The position numbers and the translations under genes are program-made. A stretch of 64,000 nucleotides of DNA from Polaribacter sp. ALD11 (GTDB lineage: Bacteria > Bacteroidota > Bacteroidia > Flavobacteriales > Flavobacteriaceae). The stretch covers positions 1,585,001 to 1,649,000 of the forward strand of contig NZ_CP025119.1 of NCBI RefSeq assembly GCF_002831685.1. The letters are read 5' to 3'. Each line of letters opens with the position of its first letter. The first letter of the stretch is position 1. Shown in pieces: positions 35,458-44,119 of this stretch. A model generated the notes under the pieces. The model saw only the letters and a list, made by a program, of their open reading frames with translations, had not been told where the DNA came from and ran no database searches.

Positions 35458-36693
35458 ATGAAAATAAATTTCGATAGTATATTTAATATTGGTCTAAATA
35501 AAATCAATTCAGTAAAAGAAAATAAAAGAATAAAACTCTTAAACTTTTTTTGTTTTACATGGTGTCTTATGATACCGACAATTACTCTCTTCGACCTATT
35601 TTTTAAAAGAGAATTAAAAAGCAGTTTAGTATTACATGGAATTTCTTATGTTATAATATTTTTTATTTTTTATTTTCAAAAGAAAAGATATTACATTATT
35701 GCAAGAGTACTGTTTCTATCTGCTATAATAGTAATAACCTATGTTTTTTCTAATTATACAACACCATTAAACCTTATTGAAAATTTTTATTTTATTTATC
35801 CCTTAGTGGCACTTATTTTAATTGAAGAGAAATGGATAAATATAAGTATTCTAATACTTTGTTTTATCTTGTATTTTGTTCCTAACTTGTATTTTAAACA
35901 CTATCCTGAAGGAATGATTTTACCTATATTAGTATTTTGTGCTTTTTCAGGTGCTTTTATTATTCTAAATTACTCTGATAGTATAAATAGAAAAAATGAA
36001 AAAGAATTATTAAAAAACAAAAAAGAATTGCAACAGGCTTATTTAGAATTAGAAGAAGCTAAAAAAATTGAATTATCGAATTTCCAATTAAAAGCATTAA
36101 AAGCTCAAATGAATCCTCATTTTTTATTTAATGCTATTAACTCAATTCAAAATTTGATTTTAAAAGACAATAAACAAGAGGCTTATAACTACCTTACTAA
36201 ATTTTCTTCTCTAATGAGAGATAACCTTAACACTAGCGAGAAAAGCTTTGTCTCTTTTAAAAAAGAACTATCTATGTTAAAAAAATATTTAGAATTAGAG
36301 AAATTACGTTTCGGAGCATTGTTTACCTACCAAATAATTGGAACAGAAAAAATAGAGAACATAGAAATTCCCTCTATGGTTATACAGCCTTTTATAGAAA
36401 ATTCTTTAAGATATAGTCTACTTCATAAAAAAGAAGGAAGTAAAAAAATTAGCATCGATTTTTTTCAAGAAGATTTTTTAAAATGTATTATTGAAGACAA
36501 TGGTATTGGTTTTGAAGCTTTGAAAAATATTAAAAACATTCATCAAAGTAAAGTAGTTACAAATTCCTTAAATGACAACATTAACAAAAGATTAGTTCTA
36601 TTAAAAGAGCTCTACAATATTGAGATAGATTATACATATGAAGATGTCATAGAAGGCACTAGAGTTATTTTAAAAATTCCTTTTACAAAATAA
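35458..36693 (+). CDS. Membrane histidine kinase 3 (LytS-type, no propeller)
   Basis: A 411-residue kinase. The first ~175 residues form about five transmembrane helices with almost no periplasmic domain. A coiled segment (~180-210, rich in K/E/L) leads to the His box MNPHFLFNAINSIQ with His221, then IQPFIENSLRY and EDNGIGFE. Where kinase 2 has ENAIKHG, this one has ENSLRYS. Its catalytic part is close to kinase 2 (LTKFS, MSEKSFV / TSEKSFV). It is one base ahead of regulator 2 and behind operator B2. Confidence 0.88.
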   Translation: MKINFDSIFNIGLNKINSVKENKRIKLLNFFCFTWCLMIPTITLFDLFFKRELKSSLVLHGISYVIIFFIFYFQKKRYYIIARVLFLSAIIVITYVFSNYTTPLNLIENFYFIYPLVALILIEEKWINISILILCFILYFVPNLYFKHYPEGMILPILVFCAFSGAFIILNYSDSINRKNEKELLKNKKELQQAYLELEEAKKIELSNFQLKALKAQMNPHFLFNAINSIQNLILKDNKQEAYNYLTKFSSLMRDNLNTSEKSFVSFKKELSMLKKYLELEKLRFGALFTYQIIGTEKIENIEIPSMVIQPFIENSLRYSLLHKKEGSKKISIDFFQEDFLKCIIEDNGIGFEALKNIKNIHQSKVVTNSLNDNINKRLVLLKELYNIEIDYTYEDVIEGTRVILKIPFTK

Positions 36694-36694
36694 T

Positions 36695-37435
36695 ATGAAT
36701 GTAATAAATGCAATTATTATTGATGATGAAGTAAATGCGTGCGAAAATTTACGCTATTTATTAACCGAATTTTGTAAAAATATTACAATAGTTTCTGAAG
36801 CAAAAAATGTAGACGATGCTATCATTCAAATAAATAAACACAAACCTCAACTTATTTTTCTAGATATAGAAATGCCACAAAAAAATGGCTTTCAACTGTT
36901 AGATGCTTTTACCAATATTAATTTTCAAATAATATTTGTAACAGCTTATGATAAATATGCTATTAAGGCTTTTGAAGTTTCTGCTATAGATTACCTTTTA
37001 AAACCTATAGATATAAATAGGCTTCAAAAAGCGGTAGAAAAAGTATCTAAATTATTAATTAGTGGAAAAAAAAATAACAAGTTAGACCTCTTAAATGATA
37101 ACAGAGAAAAAATACAAAAAATCGCAATTCCTTATAAAAGCGATTATGTAATTGTAAACCTTAGAGATATTCTATGTATAGAAGCAGACAGGATGTACAC
37201 TATAATTCATACAATTAATGGTAAAAAATATGTTGCTGCAAAAAAACTAAGTTATTACGAAGACCTACTTTGTAAAGAACAAGATTTTTTAAGAACACAT
37301 AGATCATGGATTGTAAATACCTCTGCTATAGAAATGTATTCTAAAAAAGATAAAAAAATTCAATTAAAAAATGAATTTGAAATACCTATTAGTAAAAGTT
37401 ACAAAGAAAAATTTGAAGCTATTTTCTTCACTTAA
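36695..37435 (+). CDS. LytTR-family response regulator 2
   Basis: A 246-residue paralog of regulator 1. The receiver has Asp57 in FLDIEMPQKNG, Thr83 and Lys103 (YLLKPIDI). The LytTR domain has ILCIEADRMYTIIHT, RTHRSWIVNT and IPISKSYKEKFE. Recognition-region residues differ from regulator 1 (RSWIVNT against RSFLINL), in line with the different operator sequence. It starts one base after kinase 3. Confidence 0.92.
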   Translation: MNVINAIIIDDEVNACENLRYLLTEFCKNITIVSEAKNVDDAIIQINKHKPQLIFLDIEMPQKNGFQLLDAFTNINFQIIFVTAYDKYAIKAFEVSAIDYLLKPIDINRLQKAVEKVSKLLISGKKNNKLDLLNDNREKIQKIAIPYKSDYVIVNLRDILCIEADRMYTIIHTINGKKYVAAKKLSYYEDLLCKEQDFLRTHRSWIVNTSAIEMYSKKDKKIQLKNEFEIPISKSYKEKFEAIFFT

Positions 37436-37442
37436 AAATACA

Positions 37443-37479
37443 TTCGGAAACTAAAACAAATCACTCGGAACTTATTTAA
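37443..37479 (+). promoter_or_regulatory. Operator B3: 21-bp-spaced direct repeat upstream of secreted protein 2
   Basis: Half-sites TTCGGAAACTAAAACA (37443) and CTCGGAACTTATTTAA (37464) share CGGAA at 21-bp spacing, immediately after the regulator 2 stop. A -7-like TAGCTTTT at 37497 follows. Confidence 0.55.
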
Positions 37480-37535
37480 TATTCTTTACAAGCAAATAGC
37501 TTTTTTTTACTTCACATTAATCAAAAATAAATGTT

Positions 37536-40500
37536 ATGAAGAAAAAAATACTTATGCTATCGCTATTAATTAGTAGCTTTATGAATGCTCAGTTTCCTAC
37601 CTCCGATATTCTAGTTCAATATGGGTTTGATAATGGAAGTTTAGTTACAGACGGGGTAAACGGAAATAATTTAACGCATACAGGCACTCCTTTTACAGAA
37701 GTTAATGATCGTTTTGGAAATGCTCCAACAAGTGCATTACAGCTTAACGGAAGCTCCTTAAGTAGTAACTTCTCGTTTCCGAATACTACAACAGATACTA
37801 GCCTTAGTTTTTGGGTAAAAACAACTACAAACTCTAACGATACAAAGATTATTTTAGAGAAAAGTGCAAGAGCAAGTACTACTGCAGTTGGTTGGGGAGG
37901 ACTTTCGATAAGACTAGAAGAAGGCAAAATTAGAGTAGAAGCTGGTTATCAATTTACGTATTATAATGGTGCAACATCAGTAGTAAAACATAGTATTCTT
38001 TCTAATGCAATTATAAGCGATGGTAACTGGCATCACTTAGTTGTCTCTATTTATAATAGATCAGATAATGTTGGCACTAGTAAAGGTATAAACAATGTTA
38101 TAAAAATTTACGTAGACGGAACTATAGATAGTAACAACACAAAAAATAACCGCCCAAGAACATTCCAAAATAGACAACTTAAAGTAACCAACGGGCATGC
38201 AAATGGAAATCTTTTTGTACTTGGAAATTTAAGAAACGGTGCAGCTCCAAATAATGGCAGATATGAAGATGTTATTGATGACGTACTTGTTTATAAAAGA
38301 TTACTTACAGATGCAGAAATTAATAGTATTGGAGACTACAATAATTTTTGTAAAGAAATAAGTAACACTTACTTGTCTGCGACTAACATTACAGGTACAA
38401 ATATGGATGTAAAAATTTCTGGTACACAAACTGTAGATATTGCATACCATAAAGCCTCCGAGCCTTTTTCAAATGCAACTATTACTACAGGTGTTTCTGG
38501 TGGATCTACGATTTCTATTTCTAGTACAGTAGCAGAAACTTACAATGTATATATTAGAAAAAATTGTGGAACAGGTAGCTTTTCTACATGGTCTTACCCA
38601 GTTGTATTTAAAAACTTAGGATTACCTACTTTTGTAAAATCTGATGCTACAGGCAATAACAATGGTAGTAACTGGGCAAATGCATATACAAATTTAGACA
38701 ATGCAATTACAAATACACTTGCAGGTGAAGAGATTTGGATGGCAGCTGGTACTTACAAACCTCATACTTCTAATAGAACTGTTTACTACACAATAAATAA
38801 AAAAGATTTAAGAATTTATGGTGGTTTTATAGGTACAGAAACAACACGTAATCAAAGAGATTTTATAGCAAACAAAACTATTTTATCTGGTGATTTACAA
38901 GCAAATGATGTTAATGTTACCGATTATGCTAATAATTACGCAAATACTACTAGAAATGCAGATAATAGCCATCATATTATTAACGTAACTGCAACAGGAA
39001 ATAATTTATTATTAGATGGTTTAATTATTAGTGATGCTCATAATAATTTAAGTGGTACAGAAAGAGGTGGTGCAATAGTTAAAGAAAAAACGGTAACGAA
39101 ATTAAGTATAAAAAACTGTATCATTAAAAACAATGTTTCTAGAAATGACAATGCAGGTTTAATAGCAGAATTCGAATTAAATAACACCTCAGGAGATAGA
39201 GGAACTTTAATTATTGAAAACTCTCAATTTATTAACAATATGTCACGTTGGGCAAGTGGTATTTATAGTTTTGTAAGAGCCAATACAAATGTTGATATCA
39301 CTGTGGCAAACTCTTTGTTTGATGGTAATTTAGCAGGAGATTTAAGTTCAACAGTAAAAGGACTAGGAGGAAGCGCATCTTGGATTAGAGTTATTGACAA
39401 TACGTCTAACGTTTCACTAAAATTAACAAATAATACGTATGTAAACAATTTAGATTTAGGTACAGACCAATCATTAAACAATTTTAGTAGAGCTACAGTA
39501 GCTATTAGTAAACAACCAGGAATTAGTAGTACATTTAATGCAACTGTTAATAACTGTATTTTTTGGGATAATACTACAGTTGGTGGCGCAAAAACAAGAT
39601 CTATTACAGATTTATACAAAAATCCTTTAAATTCGTTAGTTGTTAATAATTCTATTGATTCCTATAATTTTAATGATGATAGTATAAGTAGTAAAGTTGC
39701 AACAGCTACAGCAGATCCATTATTTGTAAGTCCAACAGATTTTTCATTACAAGCAACATCACCTGCAATAAATGCAGGAAATAACATTTATTTTTTCGGA
39801 AATACAGACATTTTAAGAAACGATAGAATATTTAACACAACAATAGATATAGGTGCTTATGAATATGGTTCTCCTGTTTCTACGTCAAAAATATTAAAAA
39901 TAAATTCTATAAATGGATCCGTAACTAGTAATTCAAATCCAAACCCTATAAACGGAGCTTATAATGATGGAAGTGTTGTAGCCTTAACAGCAATACCAAA
40001 CACTGGATATCAATTTGATGGTTGGTCTGGAAATGCTACAGGAACTACAAACCCAATTAATGTTACTTTAGATGAAGATAAAATAGTTACAGCAAATTTT
40101 AGTCAACTAAAACATATATTAACTGTTACATCTACAAACGGAGTAGTAACAAGTAACCCATTTCCAATAAATGGTACTTATATTCATAACACTGTGGTCA
40201 CCTTAACAGCAACTCCAAATGCTGGATATCAATTTGATGGTTGGTCTGGAGATGTAAGTGGTTACACAAATTCTATTAATGTAACTATGGATGCCGTTAA
40301 AAATATAGCAGCTAACTTTAGTATAATCTGTATTTTAAATACACCTGATACTAATTTTAAAAATGCACTATTAAATAATGCCACAAATATTGATTTAAAT
40401 AATGATGGCCAAATACAATGTACAGAAGCAAATGCTTTTAGTGGAGCTTTAACTATAACTTACAGGAATATTACAGATTTAACAGGAATAGAGGCATTTA

Positions 40501-41393
40501 CAAAAATGACCAAATTTACAGTAGACAGAAACAAATTAACTTCTATAGATTTATCTAATAACACCGCTTTAGTAGAAATCGATTGCTCGCAACAAGCAGC
40601 AAGTTTAACAACATTAATATTACCACAAACCGCAACGTTAACTAAGTTAGTTTGTTTTAATAATAAATTAACTGCGCTAGATTTATCTAACACCCCTAAT
40701 TTAACTGAAGTAAACTGTAGAATAAATCAAATAGTATCTTTAAATACTACTGGTTTAACAAAACTAATAAAGTTAGATGCTCAAATAAATAAGATAACAA
40801 GTTTAGATCTTTCTACAAATACAAGCTTAAAAGAATTAGTTTGTAATGATAATGAGCTTACTGCTCTTGATGTTACTTATAATTCATCATTAATAACTCT
40901 TCGACTTTATAAAACATTAATTACTAGTTTAGATGTATCTCAAAACCCTGTTTTAACTTATTTATTTATTAGAAATAGTAAATTAATCAATTTAAATGTA
41001 GCCAATGGTAATAATTCAAATTTCACTTATATGGGTACAGATGGAAACCCAGATTTAACTTGTATTCAAATAGACGCTGGTTTTACTCCGGCTTCACCAA
41101 TATGGAACAAAGATATTACCGCTAATTATAGTACAAACTGTAATGCAACAGCAAGTATTTCTGATGAGAATAGAGTTGATTTTTTAATACAACCAAATCC
41201 TACAAACGGGATTGTAAATATTAAAATTGATGAAAACATTAGGTCGATTGAAGTTTACAATTTAAGAGGACAAAAAGTAAAGAGTTCTTTAAGTAAAGAG
41301 TTAAATATTAGCAACTTAAATTCTGGAATTTACTTTGTTAAAATAACTACAGAAACAAACCAAATAGGAATGAGAAAAATTATAAAAAAATAG
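37536..41393 (+). CDS. Type IX-secreted surface protein 2 (LamG-like, beta-helix, InlB-type repeats, leucine-rich repeats)
   Basis: A 1285-residue exported protein with signal peptide MKKKILMLSLLISSFMNAQ. Domains in order: a LamG/ConA-like lectin domain (~20-250); a linker of fibronectin-like strands (~265-360); a beta-helix region (~365-785, TGNNNGSNWANA, IYGGFIGTET) homologous to secreted protein 1; two InlB B-type repeats (~788-930, near-identical TGYQFDGWSG / AGYQFDGWSG); leucine-rich repeats (~935-1200, LTSIDLSNNTAL); and a type IX sorting domain (~1208-1285, FLIQPNPTNGIVNI). This is an adhesin-like layout with glycan- and protein-binding parts. It is the presumed output of kinases 2/3 and regulator 2. 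Confidence 0.87.
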   Translation: MKKKILMLSLLISSFMNAQFPTSDILVQYGFDNGSLVTDGVNGNNLTHTGTPFTEVNDRFGNAPTSALQLNGSSLSSNFSFPNTTTDTSLSFWVKTTTNSNDTKIILEKSARASTTAVGWGGLSIRLEEGKIRVEAGYQFTYYNGATSVVKHSILSNAIISDGNWHHLVVSIYNRSDNVGTSKGINNVIKIYVDGTIDSNNTKNNRPRTFQNRQLKVTNGHANGNLFVLGNLRNGAAPNNGRYEDVIDDVLVYKRLLTDAEINSIGDYNNFCKEISNTYLSATNITGTNMDVKISGTQTVDIAYHKASEPFSNATITTGVSGGSTISISSTVAETYNVYIRKNCGTGSFSTWSYPVVFKNLGLPTFVKSDATGNNNGSNWANAYTNLDNAITNTLAGEEIWMAAGTYKPHTSNRTVYYTINKKDLRIYGGFIGTETTRNQRDFIANKTILSGDLQANDVNVTDYANNYANTTRNADNSHHIINVTATGNNLLLDGLIISDAHNNLSGTERGGAIVKEKTVTKLSIKNCIIKNNVSRNDNAGLIAEFELNNTSGDRGTLIIENSQFINNMSRWASGIYSFVRANTNVDITVANSLFDGNLAGDLSSTVKGLGGSASWIRVIDNTSNVSLKLTNNTYVNNLDLGTDQSLNNFSRATVAISKQPGISSTFNATVNNCIFWDNTTVGGAKTRSITDLYKNPLNSLVVNNSIDSYNFNDDSISSKVATATADPLFVSPTDFSLQATSPAINAGNNIYFFGNTDILRNDRIFNTTIDIGAYEYGSPVSTSKILKINSINGSVTSNSNPNPINGAYNDGSVVALTAIPNTGYQFDGWSGNATGTTNPINVTLDEDKIVTANFSQLKHILTVTSTNGVVTSNPFPINGTYIHNTVVTLTATPNAGYQFDGWSGDVSGYTNSINVTMDAVKNIAANFSIICILNTPDTNFKNALLNNATNIDLNNDGQIQCTEANAFSGALTITYRNITDLTGIEAFTKMTKFTVDRNKLTSIDLSNNTALVEIDCSQQAASLTTLILPQTATLTKLVCFNNKLTALDLSNTPNLTEVNCRINQIVSLNTTGLTKLIKLDAQINKITSLDLSTNTSLKELVCNDNELTALDVTYNSSLITLRLYKTLITSLDVSQNPVLTYLFIRNSKLINLNVANGNNSNFTYMGTDGNPDLTCIQIDAGFTPASPIWNKDITANYSTNCNATASISDENRVDFLIQPNPTNGIVNIKIDENIRSIEVYNLRGQKVKSSLSKELNISNLNSGIYFVKITTETNQIGMRKIIKK

Positions 41394-41423
41394 GTTCAAA
41401 AAAAGAGAGAAAGTATTATTTAA

Positions 41424-41454
41424 AACGCAATCATTAATTTGATTGCGTTTTTTT
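41424..41454. terminator. Terminator T3 (shared sequence, third copy)
   Basis: The same stem and loop as T1 and T2, with seven T. It marks the right border of module 2. Confidence 0.85.
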
Positions 41455-41458
41455 AGTT

Positions 41459-41531
41459 CGTCACTGCAAGAAATGAAATATTCTGTATTATATTTAAACA
41501 GATTGCTTCTCTAGTTCCTCTTTCGCAAAAA
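41459..41531. repeat. Degraded copy of the ATTGCGA...GAAGCAATCTG dispersed repeat
   Basis: The segment reads GTCACTGCAAG at the left and CAGATTGCTTC...TTCCTC at the right; its complement resembles the element at 47932-48004. It fills most of the gap after T3. Confidence 0.45.
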
Positions 41532-41540
41532 CGTTTTAAT

Positions 41541-41548
41541 TATCTTTG
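41541..41548 (+). promoter_or_regulatory. -7 box of the gene at 41567
   Basis: TATCTTTG, a perfect -7 box. It overlaps an earlier in-frame TTG, so the following TTG at 41567 is the better start. Confidence 0.5.
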
Positions 41549-41566
41549 CAAAAAGTAATAACAATT

Positions 41567-42091
41567 TTGAAAACCTACAACAAAACCAATTTCTTTAAAC
41601 ATACATTTTGTGAATTCAAACAAATAGAAAATTTTGATTTTCCTGAAGACACAAACTATAAAAGTAAATCTGAAAGTATGTATTTTTATACTGATGAAGG
41701 TGTGTATAGAAAATCGAATCATTGGGGACGCGTTGCTAATTGCAGATGGAAAATCATTGCAAACGAAGATTATAAAAATCAACAAATAGTTATTGGTTTT
41801 GCAAAATGGGCAAACTTCTACCCTATCAATTCAAATGAAAAAATATTTTTTATAACTGTAAATTTTGAAGAAAAAACAGCAGATATTCATCCTAAAAAAA
41901 CAGGAACAAATAACTTACTTTTTACTTTAAATGAAGCACAACAGAAAGTAAAACAAATAACACATTTATTTAAAGATGATAAATGGACAAAGCATTTCGA
42001 CCTAGAAGCAAAAGAAATCCGTTTTAAAGTTATTTCTGAATTTATTAGTTCATCTAAAACACTTCAAGAAATAAAGATAAGTTTCAAATAA
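41567..42091 (+). CDS. Conserved hypothetical soluble protein
   Basis: A 174-residue cytoplasmic protein with a probable TTG start at 41567. The frame opens at 41546, but that codon lies in the promoter. Features are NHWGRVANCRWKI and IGFAKWANFYPI, with a lysine-rich C-terminus. I do not recognise a named domain; the tryptophan-rich centre looks like a small conserved flavobacterial family. It lies 66 bases ahead of the NADH dehydrogenase gene, which has its own -7 box. Confidence 0.6.
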   Translation: MKTYNKTNFFKHTFCEFKQIENFDFPEDTNYKSKSESMYFYTDEGVYRKSNHWGRVANCRWKIIANEDYKNQQIVIGFAKWANFYPINSNEKIFFITVNFEEKTADIHPKKTGTNNLLFTLNEAQQKVKQITHLFKDDKWTKHFDLEAKEIRFKVISEFISSSKTLQEIKISFK

Positions 42092-42109
42092 GAAATCATC
42101 ACTTTTCCG

Positions 42110-42117
42110 TAAATTTG
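42110..42117 (+). promoter_or_regulatory. -7 box of the type 2 NADH dehydrogenase gene
   Basis: TAAATTTG, a perfect TAnnTTTG, 40 bases before the ATG. Confidence 0.5.
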
Positions 42118-42157
42118 TACCTCATAAATTCTAAGAATCCTAAAGTCAATAATCTAC

Positions 42158-43453
42158 ATGAACATTCCTCAAACTAGTTTTCCAAGAGTTGTTATAATTG
42201 GTGGTGGTTTTGCAGGTTTAGCTGCTGCAAAAGGATTAGAAAAACAAGAATTACAAGTTGTTTTAATAGACAAACATAATTACCACACATTTCAGCCTTT
42301 ATTATATCAAGTAGCAACTGGTGGTTTAGAACCAGACTCTATTGCTTTTCCTTTAAGAAAACGTTTTAATGATGTAGATAATTTCTATTTTAGATTAGCT
42401 GAAGTCGAGAAAATAAACCCAGAAAACAATACTATAGAAACTACTATTGGTAACTTAGATTATGATGAATTAATTATAGCTACTGGTTCTACAACCAACT
42501 TTTTTGGTAACACCAACATCAAAAAATATACGATGGAAATGAAGTCTATTCCGCAATCTTTAAACATTAGAAGTTTAATTTTAGAGAACTTTGAAGAAGC
42601 TTTATTAACATCAAATATTGAAGAAAGAAATGCGTTAATGAATTTTGTAATTGTTGGTGGTGGACCAACAGGCGTAGAATTAGCTGGTGCTTTGGCTGAA
42701 ATGAAAAAAGGAATTTTACCTAAAGATTATCCAGATTTAGATATTCGTCAAATGCAGATTAACCTCATACAAAATTCTGAATGCATTTTAAAAGGAATGA
42801 GTGCAAAAGCTTCTGAAAAAGCAGAAGATTTTCTAATAAAATTAGGTGTTAATGTTTGGAAGAATTTGCGTGTTTTAGATTATGATGGAAAAACAGTAAC
42901 CACAAACGGCGCAGATAATTTTAAGGCTGAAACTGTTATTTGGGCAGCTGGTGTAAAAGGTGAAATGATTGATGGTCTAAATACAGAATGCGTCATTGAA
43001 AGAGCTGCAAGAATAAAAGTAAATGAATTCAGTCAGGTATTAAAGCATCCAAATATCTATGCAGTGGGTGATATTGCTTGTATGGCATCAGAAAAAACAC
43101 CCTTTGGTCATCCAATGATGGCACAACCTGCAATTCAACAGGGGAGATTAGTAGCTAAAAACATTTTAGCAAAATTATTCAACAAAAAATTGAAACCATT
43201 TGTTTATAATGACAAAGGTGCTATGGCAACTATTGGTAGAAATAAAGCAGTAGTAGATTTACCAAAATGGAAATTTCAAGGAGTTTTTGCTTGGTTTGTA
43301 TGGATGTTTGTACATCTTTTTTCTTTAATTGGTTTTAGAAACAAAGCAATTGTATTTCTAAACTGGGTGTATAATTACATTCGTTTCGATAGAGAAACTA
43401 GATTAATTATTCGACCTTATAAAAAGAAAAATAGGTATTCTTTTAAAGACTAA
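42158..43453 (+). CDS. Type 2 NADH:quinone oxidoreductase (NDH-2-like)
   Basis: A 431-residue FAD-dependent oxidoreductase. The FAD-binding motif is GGGFAGLAAAKGL near residues 15-27, and a second Rossmann motif GGGPTGVELAGAL near 167-179 binds NADH. YAVGDIA near 306 is the conserved FAD-contacting segment. The C-terminal ~60 residues are hydrophobic (FAWFVWMFVHLFSLIGFR), matching the membrane-association region of NDH-2. It should pass electrons from NADH to menaquinone without proton pumping. Two small genes follow in close order. Confidence 0.92.
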   Translation: MNIPQTSFPRVVIIGGGFAGLAAAKGLEKQELQVVLIDKHNYHTFQPLLYQVATGGLEPDSIAFPLRKRFNDVDNFYFRLAEVEKINPENNTIETTIGNLDYDELIIATGSTTNFFGNTNIKKYTMEMKSIPQSLNIRSLILENFEEALLTSNIEERNALMNFVIVGGGPTGVELAGALAEMKKGILPKDYPDLDIRQMQINLIQNSECILKGMSAKASEKAEDFLIKLGVNVWKNLRVLDYDGKTVTTNGADNFKAETVIWAAGVKGEMIDGLNTECVIERAARIKVNEFSQVLKHPNIYAVGDIACMASEKTPFGHPMMAQPAIQQGRLVAKNILAKLFNKKLKPFVYNDKGAMATIGRNKAVVDLPKWKFQGVFAWFVWMFVHLFSLIGFRNKAIVFLNWVYNYIRFDRETRLIIRPYKKKNRYSFKD

Positions 43454-43455
43454 TT

Positions 43456-43764
43456 ATGGCGAACAAGAGAATTATAAAATGCCCTAATTGTGGGGTTTTT
43501 AATACAAACAAAGACTATTGCGAGAATTGCAACACACTTATTTCTCATCAGAAAAAAAGAGAATTAAAAGTGGCTGCTGTCAAGAAAAAAGAAGTTGATG
43601 AAGCTATCTTTGAGAAAGAAAATCCGAATTTAGCTGAAAGATTAAAAAATCATTCTAATATTTTATACAAAATATTTGGCTGGATTTTATATTCTGCCAT
43701 TACAATTGTAAGTGCAATTGGTGTTGGTTTAGCTTGGTTTATTGCCATGGTAGCTGCTGGTTAG
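43456..43764 (+). CDS. Zinc-ribbon small membrane protein
   Basis: A 102-residue protein with an N-terminal zinc ribbon CPNCGVFNTNKDYCENC (four cysteines in CxxC-x9-CxxC form), a charged middle and a C-terminal transmembrane helix (~74-100). It begins two bases after the NDH-2 stop, so it is probably co-expressed. The function is unknown. From memory it is a recurring neighbour of NDH-2 in Flavobacteriia. Confidence 0.75.
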   Translation: MANKRIIKCPNCGVFNTNKDYCENCNTLISHQKKRELKVAAVKKKEVDEAIFEKENPNLAERLKNHSNILYKIFGWILYSAITIVSAIGVGLAWFIAMVAAG

Positions 43765-43765
43765 T

Positions 43766-44119
43766 ATGAAAAACATAGGCTTCAAATATTTTATTTTCTC
43801 ACTTTTAATAGGAAGCTTCGTTTATTTAGCTTCTTATTTTAACGTTATATTGCCCCAATTTATTCGGTTTTATGTGAACGATTTTTTAATCATTCCTATT
43901 GTGCTTTTCAGCTGTTTACAGGTTTTAAAATGGTCTAAAAATGATAAAGGTTACAAAATTAGCCTTCCAATTATTCTTTATTTATGTGTTTTATACAGCA
44001 TCCTTTTTGAGTTTATATTTCCTAATTATTTAGCAAGATATACAAAGGACTATATAGATATTCTTTTATACTTTGCAGGTGGAATGGTATTTTACCAACT
44101 TCAAAAAATAGACAAATGA
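43766..44119 (+). CDS. Small integral membrane protein
   Basis: A 117-residue protein with about four hydrophobic helices and little soluble sequence. It starts one base after the previous stop and overlaps the AraC-type gene by four bases (ATGA), so all are translationally coupled. I do not recognise a firm family. Similar proteins have been labelled magnesium/citrate transporters, which I consider unsupported. Confidence 0.65.
   Translation: MKNIGFKYFIFSLLIGSFVYLASYFNVILPQFIRFYVNDFLIIPIVLFSCLQVLKWSKNDKGYKISLPIILYLCVLYSILFEFIFPNYLARYTKDYIDILLYFAGGMVFYQLQKIDK

Noticed and set aside
39900..40320. Near-identical ~210-base repeat in secreted protein 2 as a recombination site
   Set aside because: It is explained by two tandem InlB-type domains within one reading frame; there is no sign of instability.
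43766..44119. Magnesium/citrate transporter annotation for the small membrane protein
   Set aside because: Only ~117 residues with no transporter motif; the label would be a guess.
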